From positions 1 through 64,000 of the forward strand of contig NZ_RDSM01000004.1 in NCBI RefSeq assembly GCF_004115155.1: a stretch of 64,000 bases of DNA, in the 5' to 3' direction. The notes under the pieces were generated by a model that was not told where the DNA came from, did not search any database, and saw only the letters and a list, made by a program, of their open reading frames with translations. Position 1 is the stretch's first letter. Each line of letters starts with the position of its first letter. Made by a program: the position numbers and the translations under genes. This DNA comes from Granulicella sibirica. GTDB taxonomy: Bacteria; Acidobacteriota; Terriglobia; Terriglobales; Acidobacteriaceae. Shown in pieces: positions 53,992 to 62,144 of the stretch.

Positions 53992-54032
53992 ACACGGGTC
54001 AGACTACCACTTAGGGGTTGTGGTGAGCCGCG

Positions 54033-56270
54033 CTAGTTGCTGGCAGCGCGCTCGAGCGGCGTGTGGGGGTCGCCCAGGCCGGCTTCGTAGCGGGCGACTC
54101 CTTTGTAAAGGCTCTCGGCTACGCGCTCGCGGTAGTCGGGACGCCGAAGCTGCTCGGCATCGCGATCGTTGGTGACGAAGGAGATCTCGGCGAGGATCGA
54201 CGGCATGTTTGCACCGATGAGGACTACGAACGGAGCCTTCTTAACGCCGCGGTTCTTGAGGCCTTCGTTGCCGTTGGCGAGGCCACCATAAAGGGACTGC
54301 TCGACATCGGAGGCGAACTCACGGGATTCATCGATCTTGTCCTTGAGGGTGATCTTCTTCACCAGGTCGGAGAGTTGGTGAATGGACTGGCCAGAGACAG
54401 CGTTTTCGCGGGCTGCGACCTGGAGGGCGTCGGTGGAACTCGTGAAGTTCAGGTAGTAAGTCTCGACGCCGCGCGCCGTCGGGTCGGGAGACGAGTTGGC
54501 GTGGATCGAAAGGAAGAGGTCGGCCTGGGCCTTGTTGGCGATGGCGGTGCGTGTTTCGAGCGGGATGAAGGTGTCGTCGGAGCGGGTATAGATGATCTCC
54601 GCGCCGAGGCGTTCGTGGAGGAGCTTGCCGAGGCGAAGCGCTACGTCGAGGACCACGTCTTTTTCCTGGATACCACCAACTCCGAGGGTTCCGGAGTCAT
54701 GGCCACCGTGGCCGGCGTCGATGACGATACGGCCAATCTTGAGGCCAAGGGCGCGGACGAGAGAGGTTTCACCGTTCGCGGTAGGGACGGCAGCGCGGGC
54801 GGGAGTGGCGGGCTCGGTGATGGTGTCCGGGAGGTGAGATTTGGTGCGCTTGCGGGGGAGGGTGGGGGTGGTGAGCGAGGCGATCTCGGTTGGCTTATCC
54901 GGCTCGGTGACCGTGGCGGCGATGGGGCGTGAGGTGGGCTTGTTGGTGGCGTCAACCTTGCCAGGCTGATCGCTGAGGGAGGCGACCTCGAGGGTGCTGG
55001 CGGGGGACTTGACCGCCAGGGTGTTGGGGACGGGCTTGTCGAGGGTGACCTTCTGGGTCTGGGCTACACGCGGACTCGGCACCTGGCTCGGCGCGGGTTT
55101 CGGGGATTCTGCCGTGGCGGGCGGGCGGATGTCGTTGACGGAGCCGTCGTTGGCGACCTGCTGCGGGGCGCGGCCGTGGATGTCGATGATGAGGCGGTAG
55201 GGGTTGGGAAGGAGGAAGGCGGAGTATTCCGTCACGTCGCTGACGTCGAGAACGACGCGTGTGGTGTCGGGTGTGGACTGGGCGGCTCGGATCTTCTTGA
55301 GAAAGCCGTCATCAGTGACGGCGAAGCTCTTATTAGCCAGCTCAGGCGAGAGATGAGTGCCGTGGAGGTCGAAGAAAAGGCGGTCGGGGTGGGGCACCCG
55401 GGCGGCTTCGTAGGTGACGTCGTCGCCGAGGTCGATGGCTACGCGGGTATAGGTGGGGGTGGACCAGTGGCGGATGCCGGTGACCTGGGCGGCATGGGGC
55501 TTGCGGGTGGGCTGGGGGGCGTGGGAGACGGGGAGTGCTACGGGCAGGTCGGTGGCGACGGGCTGGGCGGTGTTGGGTACGGTGTCGCGGGCCGGGGTAA
55601 GCTGGGCGGTGGTCGCCATGGGAGGCAGGCCGGAGTGGCGTGGGGTTGTGGCCACGGGAGACTCGGCTGGCGGTGGTTCGGGGGTGGGTTCGGGCTGGAC
55701 TACGGGGCGGGCGTGCGGTGGGGCGGTGAGGGAGGCGATCGCGGCTCGGGCGGGTTCGGCCTGCTCGCTGTGGGGGTGGGTGTGGAGGAGGAACTGGTAG
55801 CGCTCGCGGGCGGCCCTGGGGTTGGCGAGGTCGTCCTGGTAGACCTGTCCCTGAGCGAGGATGGCCATGGGGATGAGGATGTTGGTTGGGTACTGGGTGA
55901 TGAGGAAGTCGTACTGTCCGATGGCGGCCTGGGAGGATCTGGGGTCATGCAGGGTGCGGCCCTGATCGGCGAGGAGTTCGGCTACGGCGAAGACGCTGGC
56001 GGGCGCGTGGATGTCGCGCGGGGAGTCGTGGTACACGGTGCGGAAGGCGTCGAGGGTTCGGGTGTAGTCGAGCTTGGCACGGGAGGCTGCGGGGATGGCT
56101 TCGAGCCGGTCGCGGGATTGCTGGGCATGTTCCCAGGGTGTCTGGGTCGCGGCGCGTGGAGGCGTGGTGCGGACAATGGCGACGGCACTCGGAACGCCAG
56201 AAGCGCAGGTGCAGAGAGCCAGGACGCAGAGGGCGCAGCGTAGTACTCGGTTTGTGCGGACGTTCCCCAT
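54033..56270 (-). CDS. N-acetylmuramoyl-L-alanine amidase with AMIN domain
   Basis: A 745-residue exported protein (signal peptide to VPSAVA). An N-terminal TPR-like helical region (about 50-175) precedes an AMIN domain (about 268-375, TGIRHWSTPTYTRVAIDLGDDV to LLPNPYRLIIDIHG), a long Pro/Thr-rich linker, and an Amidase_3 domain (about 512-735). Zinc-site motifs are IVIDAGHGGHDSGT, LSIHANSS and the catalytic Glu region ILAEISFVTN. It cuts the stem peptide from MurNAc during cell division or turnover (AmiC-like). The TPR extension is unusual for AmiC and may bind a partner. Confidence 0.9.
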   Translation of the reverse strand: MGNVRTNRVLRCALCVLALCTCASGVPSAVAIVRTTPPRAATQTPWEHAQQSRDRLEAIPAASRAKLDYTRTLDAFRTVYHDSPRDIHAPASVFAVAELLADQGRTLHDPRSSQAAIGQYDFLITQYPTNILIPMAILAQGQVYQDDLANPRAARERYQFLLHTHPHSEQAEPARAAIASLTAPPHARPVVQPEPTPEPPPAESPVATTPRHSGLPPMATTAQLTPARDTVPNTAQPVATDLPVALPVSHAPQPTRKPHAAQVTGIRHWSTPTYTRVAIDLGDDVTYEAARVPHPDRLFFDLHGTHLSPELANKSFAVTDDGFLKKIRAAQSTPDTTRVVLDVSDVTEYSAFLLPNPYRLIIDIHGRAPQQVANDGSVNDIRPPATAESPKPAPSQVPSPRVAQTQKVTLDKPVPNTLAVKSPASTLEVASLSDQPGKVDATNKPTSRPIAATVTEPDKPTEIASLTTPTLPRKRTKSHLPDTITEPATPARAAVPTANGETSLVRALGLKIGRIVIDAGHGGHDSGTLGVGGIQEKDVVLDVALRLGKLLHERLGAEIIYTRSDDTFIPLETRTAIANKAQADLFLSIHANSSPDPTARGVETYYLNFTSSTDALQVAARENAVSGQSIHQLSDLVKKITLKDKIDESREFASDVEQSLYGGLANGNEGLKNRGVKKAPFVVLIGANMPSILAEISFVTNDRDAEQLRRPDYRERVAESLYKGVARYEAGLGDPHTPLERAASN

Positions 56271-56587
56271 CGCAAGCTCAAGTTTATTGAGGGTGAGTGT
56301 GGAGGGGCGTGAATTGTGGGCGGCGGTACTCGTGGCGATAACACCGGTTCGGCGGGCCTGGACCTTGACCCCCTCCCGGGGTTTGGTCCTAAAGTCTTCG
56401 AAGGAAAAGGGTTAGTGGGGGACTTGGATGCGGGGGCGGCACTTTTGTTTTGGTGGGAAAAGGTGGCTGATCGGGAATCTGCGGGGTGACGGCGACGGCA
56501 AGTGCAGACGCAGATTCCCTTTCGGGAATGACAACCAGAACGGCAACAGCAGCGGCAAATGCAAGGGCAACGGCGATGAGGCTGGTG
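56271..56587. other. Intergenic region holding dispersed repeat and hairpin
   Basis: 317 bp between the amidase start and the alaS end. It holds the second repeat family (56501-56565) and an 11-bp inverted repeat, GGGAATCTGCG at 56473 and CGCAGATTCCC at 56510. No gene is supported. Confidence 0.6.
56501..56565. repeat. Second dispersed repeat, copy 2
   Basis: AGTGCAGACGCAGATTCCCT, then GGGAATGACAACCAGAA and GGCAAATGCAAG. Matches 14431-14485 with a few indels. Part of it forms an inverted repeat with sequence at 56473-56483. Confidence 0.7.
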
Positions 56588-59557
56588 TTATCCGAGGAGG
56601 GTGGAGACTACCTCGGGGGATTTGGTGAGGGTGGCGTCGAGCGCGGCGGTGTCGGCGCCTCCGGCTTCGGCGAGGTCAGGGCGGCCCCCGCCTTTGCCGC
56701 CTACCATCGGGGCCAGTGTCGAGACGATCTTGCCGGCCTGGATGCGGGTGGTGAGGTCCTTGGTGACGCCGACGATGAGGGAGACGCGGTCTTCTGCCGT
56801 CGAGCCGAGGACGACGATGCCGGAGCCTAGCTTCGTGCGGAGGGTGTCGACGAGGGTGCGCATCTGGCCCTTGTCGAGGCCGTTGACGCGCCGGGTGAGG
56901 ACCTTGATGCCCTTGACCTCGACGGCGGATTCGGCGGCGTCGGCTACCGAGCTGCTGGCGGCTTTCATGCGGGCCTGATCGAGTTCGCGGCGGAGTTTTT
57001 TCAGTTCTTCCTCGGCGGAGGCGATGCGGTTGCGAAGGGCCTCGGCCGGGGAGTCGGAGTTTCCGGCGAAGTGGTTGGCAATGCGGGCGACCTCGAAGTC
57101 GCGGCGGAACTCGTGAAGCGAGCCGGTTCCGGAGATGGCTTCGAGACGGCGAACGCCGGACGAGACGCTGGACTCGCCGACGAGCTTGATGAGACCGATT
57201 TCGCCGGTGGCGCGGGTGTGGGTGCCACCGCAGAGTTCGGTCGAGAAGTCGCCGATGCGGACGACGCGGACGCGCTCGCCGTACTTTTCGCCGAAGAGGG
57301 CCATCGCGCCAAGTTCCTTGACGGCGACGTCGATGGGGACGTCGACGAGGGTTTCGACGTGGGCGTTGGCGAGGACCTGGCGGTTGACGATGTCTTCGAT
57401 CTCCTGCATCTCGGGCTCGGAGACGCCAGTGAAGTGGGAGAAGTCGAAGCGGAGGCGGTTCTGGTTGACGAGGGAGCCGGCCTGCTTGACGTGCTTGCCC
57501 AATACTTCGCGGAGCGCAGCGTGTAGAAGATGGGTGCCAGTGTGGTTGCGTTCGGTGGCGGTGCGGTTCTCGTGGTTGACAGCGGTGTCGACCTCGTCGC
57601 CGACGGTGATGGCCTGGAGGGCGAGGACCTTGTGGGCGAAGACTCCCTGCACGGGCTTTGTCGCGCCCCGGACTTCGGCTACGGGCGTGTGGTGGTCGGA
57701 TGCGTAGAGGATGCCGATGTCGCCCTGCTGGCCTCCGGAGTCGGCGTAGAAGGCGGTGGCGTCGAGGATGACCTCGCCCTCTTCTTCGGGAAGGAGGGTC
57801 TGGACGCCGACGCCGTCCTTGACGAGGGCGAGGACGCGGGCCCCGTCGACGCGGAGGGCGGAGTAGCCTTCGAATTCGGTCTTCTGGAGGTCCTGGTAGA
57901 GGGGATTGGCGGATTTCTGCGAGCCGCCCTTCCAGGAGGCTCGGGCGCGGGCTTGCTCTTCTTCTTTGGCGAGTTCGAAGCCGGGTTCATCAAAGATCAA
58001 CCCAGCATCTCTGATCGCATCGGCTATATAGTCCTTGGGAATACCGTATGTCTCGTAGAGGGAAAACGCGGCCGAACCACTAACCACGGCTCTTGGCATG
58101 TGAACTTCGGGTATTACGAGGTAATAACTCTCATAGACCGCCGCAACATCCTGGGGATTTTCTCTGGAAAGTTGGTCGAAGGACTTTCTGTCCTTGAAAT
58201 TGGCCTGCTGGATACTCGCTGTCTTGTACGCGTCGATGAGAGCGTTTGATCGGTTTCCTTGTTCAATGTCCGCTAACCACCGTTGCTGCGACTGGGAGAT
58301 GAGGTCGTCCACACGCAGTGACCCGCTCGCCATCACTCTTGCAAACTGCTCTTCTTCCGCTAGAACGATCTTTGCGATACGACCGATGGATTCGACTAGT
58401 TCCGGATAGGCAGTCTGCATCTCGTCGCGGACGGCGTAGACCATCTCGTGCATGAAGGGCTTTTCCTGGCCCAGCAGGCGACCGTGACGGATGCCTCGGC
58501 GGAGGATCTTGCGGAGGACGTAGCCTCGGCCTTCGTTCGCGGGTTGGACGCCGTCCGAGATGAGGAAGGTGGCGGCGCGGGCGTGGTCGGCGATGATGCG
58601 GAGGCTGGCGAAGCCCTTGGCGTCGGAGACGGCGGCTTCGATGAGGGTCGGGCTGTTTGGGGATCCCACCTTAGCCGACGATACGACTGTCGGCGAAGGT
58701 GGGGCACCCAGGTCATTGGATATGGCTGTGAAGTTGGTGAGTTCGGCGGCGCGGGCGATCAGGGGGGTGAAGAGGTCGGTCTGGTAGTTCGAGAGGACGC
58801 CTTGCAGGACGCAGGCTACGCGCTCCAGGCCCATGCCGGTGTCGATCGATGGCTCCGGGAGCGGCGTGAGGTGGGGGCCTTCGGGGGTGACGGTGCGGTC
58901 GAACTGCATGAAGACGAGGTTCCAGATCTCGACGTAGCGCTGGTCGTCGTGGGGGAAGGGCTTGTCCTCTCCGGTTTCAGATGCTTCGACGCCGAGATCG
59001 TAGAAGATCTCCGAGCATGGGCCGCAGGGACCGGTCTCGCCCATCTGCCAGAAGTTGTCCTTGCCGGGCATCTCGAAGATGCGGTTCTTGGGGACGCCGG
59101 TTTCGATCCAGAGACGTTCTGCTTCGTCGTCGCGCGAGACCTGCTGGTCGCCCTCGAAGATGGTGACGTAGAGGCGGTTCTTGTCGATGCCGAACCAGTC
59201 GGGCGAGGTGAGGAGTTCCCAGGCGTAGGCGATGGCTTCGCGTTTGAAGTAGTCGCCGAAGCTGAAGTTGCCGAGCATCTCGAAGAAGGTGTGGTGGCGG
59301 CGGGTGAAGCCGACGTTTTCGAGGTCGTTGTGCTTGCCTCCGGCGCGGACGCACTTCTGGCTGGTCGCGGCGCGGGAGTAGTCGCGGCGTTCGGCTCCGA
59401 GGAAGACGTCCTTGAACTGGTTCATGCCGGCGTTGGTGAAGAGCAGCGTCGGGTCGTTCTGGGGGACGAGCGAGGAGGAGTGCACGCGGCGGTGCTGCTT
59501 GCCCTCGAAGAAGCGCAGGAAGTCTTCACGGATCTGAGTGCCGGAACGGTAGTTCAT
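56588..59557 (-). CDS. alaS: Alanyl-tRNA synthetase with extra segments
   Basis: A 989-residue class II synthetase that charges tRNA-Ala. Catalytic start [45 protein letters not shown] and later [20 protein letters not shown] are intact. The editing domain has [11 protein letters not shown] and [13 protein letters not shown]; the C-Ala domain ends [15 protein letters not shown]. It is about 100 residues longer than most AlaRS (about 875). One extra piece (about residues 283-298) is the translated 45-bp repeat. Another (roughly residues 390-480, 58.1-58.4 kb) is AT-richer with a sequence such as [20 protein letters not shown] that other AlaRS lack. Both reading frames stay open, so the enzyme is presumably functional. 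Confidence 0.95.
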   Translation of the reverse strand: MNYRSGTQIREDFLRFFEGKQHRRVHSSSLVPQNDPTLLFTNAGMNQFKDVFLGAERRDYSRAATSQKCVRAGGKHNDLENVGFTRRHHTFFEMLGNFSFGDYFKREAIAYAWELLTSPDWFGIDKNRLYVTIFEGDQQVSRDDEAERLWIETGVPKNRIFEMPGKDNFWQMGETGPCGPCSEIFYDLGVEASETGEDKPFPHDDQRYVEIWNLVFMQFDRTVTPEGPHLTPLPEPSIDTGMGLERVACVLQGVLSNYQTDLFTPLIARAAELTNFTAISNDLGAPPSPTVVSSAKVGSPNSPTLIEAAVSDAKGFASLRIIADHARAATFLISDGVQPANEGRGYVLRKILRRGIRHGRLLGQEKPFMHEMVYAVRDEMQTAYPELVESIGRIAKIVLAEEEQFARVMASGSLRVDDLISQSQQRWLADIEQGNRSNALIDAYKTASIQQANFKDRKSFDQLSRENPQDVAAVYESYYLVIPEVHMPRAVVSGSAAFSLYETYGIPKDYIADAIRDAGLIFDEPGFELAKEEEQARARASWKGGSQKSANPLYQDLQKTEFEGYSALRVDGARVLALVKDGVGVQTLLPEEEGEVILDATAFYADSGGQQGDIGILYASDHHTPVAEVRGATKPVQGVFAHKVLALQAITVGDEVDTAVNHENRTATERNHTGTHLLHAALREVLGKHVKQAGSLVNQNRLRFDFSHFTGVSEPEMQEIEDIVNRQVLANAHVETLVDVPIDVAVKELGAMALFGEKYGERVRVVRIGDFSTELCGGTHTRATGEIGLIKLVGESSVSSGVRRLEAISGTGSLHEFRRDFEVARIANHFAGNSDSPAEALRNRIASAEEELKKLRRELDQARMKAASSSVADAAESAVEVKGIKVLTRRVNGLDKGQMRTLVDTLRTKLGSGIVVLGSTAEDRVSLIVGVTKDLTTRIQAGKIVSTLAPMVGGKGGGRPDLAEAGGADTAALDATLTKSPEVVSTLLG
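58665..58709. repeat. 45-bp palindromic repeat, copy C, inside alaS
   Basis: CCCACCTTAGCCGAC, a 15-base arm that pairs with the right arm with one mismatch, around a loop. Read on the minus strand it adds 15 codons in frame to alaS (protein region [16 protein letters not shown]). Confidence 0.9.
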
Positions 59558-59614
59558 CTGGGTAGTTTACAGGGGTTATCGATGTGGCTGGGGTCATCGC
59601 GGCGGATGGCGGGC

Positions 59615-59654
59615 GAAAGAAAAGCCCCGGCTGCCTGCGTGAGGCGGCCGGGGC
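59615..59654 (-). terminator. Terminator of the 6-phosphogluconate dehydrogenase gene
   Basis: GCCCCGGC and GCCGGGGC (59624-59654) with an inner GCCT/AGGC, followed on the minus strand by TTTTCTTT at 59623-59616. It ends gnd transcription before alaS. Confidence 0.82.
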
Positions 59655-59677
59655 GTTGTCTCTGTATTGCCTTGTGG

Positions 59678-60691
59678 CTACTTGCCTTCTTTATGTCCGC
59701 CGAACTGGAAGCGCATGGCGGAGAGGAGCTTGTTGGCGTAGGTGGCTTCGCCGCGCGAGGAAAAGCGCGAGAAGACGGATGCGCTGAGGACATCGACGGG
59801 AACGCCCTCGTCGATGGCGGCGAGGAGGGTCCAACGGCCTTCGCCGGAGTCGGAGACGCGTCCGCCATAATCGGCGAGGTCGGGCGACTCAAGCAGAGCG
59901 ATGGCGGTGAGGTCGAGGAGCCAGGAGGAGACGACGCTGCCGCGACGCCAGACCTCGGCAACCTCCGGGAGGGGAATATCGTACATGTAGTGTTCGGGAT
60001 TGCGGAGAGGCGTAGTCTCGGCGTCGATCTTGCCGCCTTCCTTCTTGCCGATGTTGGCGGCGTGGAGGATGTTGAAGCCCTCGGCGTAGGCGGCCATCAT
60101 GCCGTACTCGATGCCGTTGTGAACCATCTTGACGAAGTGGCCTGCGCCGACGGGGCCGCAGTGAAGATAGCCCTCTTCGGCGGTTCCCTTGCCTGCGGGG
60201 CGGCCGGCGGTGGTTTCGATATCTCCCTTGCCGGGGGCGAGGGATTTGAAGATGGGATCGAGGTAGGTGACGGCCTTGTCGGAGCCGCCGATCATGAGGC
60301 AGTAGCCGCGTTCCGCGCCCCACACGCCGCCGCTGGTACCGACGTCGACGTATTCGATTCCGGATGGTGCGAGCTCAGCGGAGCGGCGAAGGTCGTCGAT
60401 GTAGTAGGAGTTGCCGCCGTCGATGACGATGTCGCCCTCGGAAAGGAGGGTCTTGAGGAGCTGAACTTCTTTCTCGACGATGGCGGCGGGGACCATGAGC
60501 CAGATGGCGCGGGGTGCCTGGAGCTTGCTGACCATGTCTTCGATGGAGGAGGTCTTGGTGGACCCACCCTGGACCGACTTATCCATCGCGGCTTCGCTCA
60601 TGTCGAAAACAACACAGTCGTGGCCGGCTTTCTGAAGCCGTGTGACCATCGACGCGCCCATCCGTCCCAACCCTACCATTCCAATTTGCAT
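59678..60691 (-). CDS. gnd: 6-phosphogluconate dehydrogenase, short decarboxylating type
   Basis: A 337-residue enzyme converting 6-phosphogluconate to ribulose-5-phosphate, probably with NAD(+). Rossmann start [32 protein letters not shown], substrate site [19 protein letters not shown] and [15 protein letters not shown] with the catalytic Lys. It is the short form (about 300-340 residues), like YqeC/GntZ-type, lacking the long C-terminal domain. An AAGGAA site precedes the ATG. Confidence 0.9.
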   Translation of the reverse strand: MQIGMVGLGRMGASMVTRLQKAGHDCVVFDMSEAAMDKSVQGGSTKTSSIEDMVSKLQAPRAIWLMVPAAIVEKEVQLLKTLLSEGDIVIDGGNSYYIDDLRRSAELAPSGIEYVDVGTSGGVWGAERGYCLMIGGSDKAVTYLDPIFKSLAPGKGDIETTAGRPAGKGTAEEGYLHCGPVGAGHFVKMVHNGIEYGMMAAYAEGFNILHAANIGKKEGGKIDAETTPLRNPEHYMYDIPLPEVAEVWRRGSVVSSWLLDLTAIALLESPDLADYGGRVSDSGEGRWTLLAAIDEGVPVDVLSASVFSRFSSRGEATYANKLLSAMRFQFGGHKEGK

Positions 60692-60896
60692 ACTTTCCTT
60701 TCGCGGCGCGTGGATCTTGCAGCTCCCATCGCGGCTGTCTTCCCTTGGATGTCGAATTATCTATGCTGGCGTTTCAAAACGCCAACCATTCTTTTGTAAA
60801 TAACACAAAGGCGGACGCCACTGTTCCGCGAACACGGCGGGAGGGCTGCGGGGTGACGGCTGGAATTGCAAAGTCCCGGCGATTTGGGCTGATGGC

Positions 60897-61949
60897 CTAC
60901 CAGCGGAGAAGGACGAGTTCGAGGCAGAAGCCGGGGCCCATGGCGGCGAGAATGCTGTAGGAGCCGGGCGCGCCGGGGTGCTGGGTGAGGTACTGCTCGA
61001 GCACGGTGAGGACGGAGGCGGCGGAGAGATTGCCGTGCTCGCGGAGGCTCTTCCAGCTTGGTGCGAGGGCGTCCTTATCGAGGGACAGGGCGGTCTCGAC
61101 GGCTTCGAGGACCTTGGGGCCGCCGGAGTGGAAGATCCAGGAGGCGATGTCGGGCTGGGTGAGTTGGTTTTCGGCGAGGAAGGTGTCGACGTCGGCGTGG
61201 AGGTTTTCGAGAACGACCTTGGGGACATCGGGGGAGAGGACGATCTTGAAGCCGAGGTCGCCGATGTCCCAGCCCATGACGTGTTCGGTGTGGCGGTAGA
61301 AGGTGGAACGGGTGGCGAGGACGCGGGGGCCGCTTGGGTTGGGTGTTTCGTCACCGGAGAGGAGGACGGCGGCGGCTCCGTCGGCAAAGAGGCCGGTGGA
61401 GATGAGGTTGGCGATGGACTGGTCGTCGTCCTGCCAGGTGAGGGAGCAGAGCTCGACGGAGAGCAGGAGGACGTGCTCGCGGGGGAAGGCGCGGAGGTAG
61501 TCGGTGGCGCGGGCGATGCCGGCGGCCCCGGCGACACAGCCGAGGCCGAAGATGGGGGTGCGCTTGATGCTCGGGGGGAAGGGAAGCTGGTTGATGAGGC
61601 GGGCGTCGATGGTGGGGCTGGCGATGCCGGTGACGGAGGTGAAGAAGATGGCGGAGACATCCGCGGGGGTGAGGCCGGTGGGGGCGAGGGCGGCTTCGAT
61701 GGCCTGGCGGCCGAGGGTGACGGCGTGGTCGATCCAGGCGTTGTTGGTCTGGCCGAAGCCGCGCAGGGTGGGGTAGTGGCCGAGGGGGAAGACGAAGGCG
61801 CGGTGGTCGACGCCGCAGTTGGCGTGGAGCCGGGTGAGGAGGCGGGGTTCGGGGAGGCGGTCTTGCCAGCGTTGGCGGAGGGCTTCGGCGATCTCGGTCT
61901 GGGAGTAGCGGTACGGGGGGAAGGCGGTGCCGACAGATGTGATGTGCAT
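60897..61949 (-). CDS. Type III polyketide synthase (chalcone/stilbene synthase-like)
   Basis: A 350-residue thiolase-fold enzyme with the full catalytic triad: Cys138 in FGLGCVAGAAG, His274 in WIFHSGGPKVLEAVE and Asn307 in LREHGNLSAASV. It extends an acyl-CoA starter with malonyl-CoA, making alkylresorcinols, pyrones or naphthalenes; which product is not shown. Protein sequence marks it as bacterial, with no modification genes next to it on the same strand except possibly gnd downstream, which is unlikely to be linked in function. Confidence 0.9.
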   Translation of the reverse strand: MHITSVGTAFPPYRYSQTEIAEALRQRWQDRLPEPRLLTRLHANCGVDHRAFVFPLGHYPTLRGFGQTNNAWIDHAVTLGRQAIEAALAPTGLTPADVSAIFFTSVTGIASPTIDARLINQLPFPPSIKRTPIFGLGCVAGAAGIARATDYLRAFPREHVLLLSVELCSLTWQDDDQSIANLISTGLFADGAAAVLLSGDETPNPSGPRVLATRSTFYRHTEHVMGWDIGDLGFKIVLSPDVPKVVLENLHADVDTFLAENQLTQPDIASWIFHSGGPKVLEAVETALSLDKDALAPSWKSLREHGNLSAASVLTVLEQYLTQHPGAPGSYSILAAMGPGFCLELVLLRW

Positions 61950-62144
61950 TTGGCTCTGCGAGGAGGGTAACGCGCGGCTGCGGGGGCTTTGTCAGGGAAG
62001 CGTCATTTGATTTGTGTGTGGTGAAGGTTTTCCGGGCACGATGGGGTGAGGAAACGGAGGGTGGGAACTTAAGGCGTCCTTCAGGTGGGTTTGAGCGTCT
62101 GAGTAACAGAGTCAAAGACCGTCATCTGAAGGTTCAGAGGGAAC

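Noticed and set aside
59558..59614. T-box or other riboswitch in the alaS leader
   Set aside because: The leader is under 60 bp and has no specifier-loop or T-box-like sequence.
58448..60799. 783-codon plus-strand ORF antisense to alaS and gnd
   Set aside because: Covers parts of two well-supported genes on the other strand; Gly/Ala/Val-rich shadow with no motifs.
60978..61970. 330-codon plus-strand ORF antisense to the type III PKS
   Set aside because: Glycine/glutamate-rich shadow; the PKS frame has its full catalytic triad.
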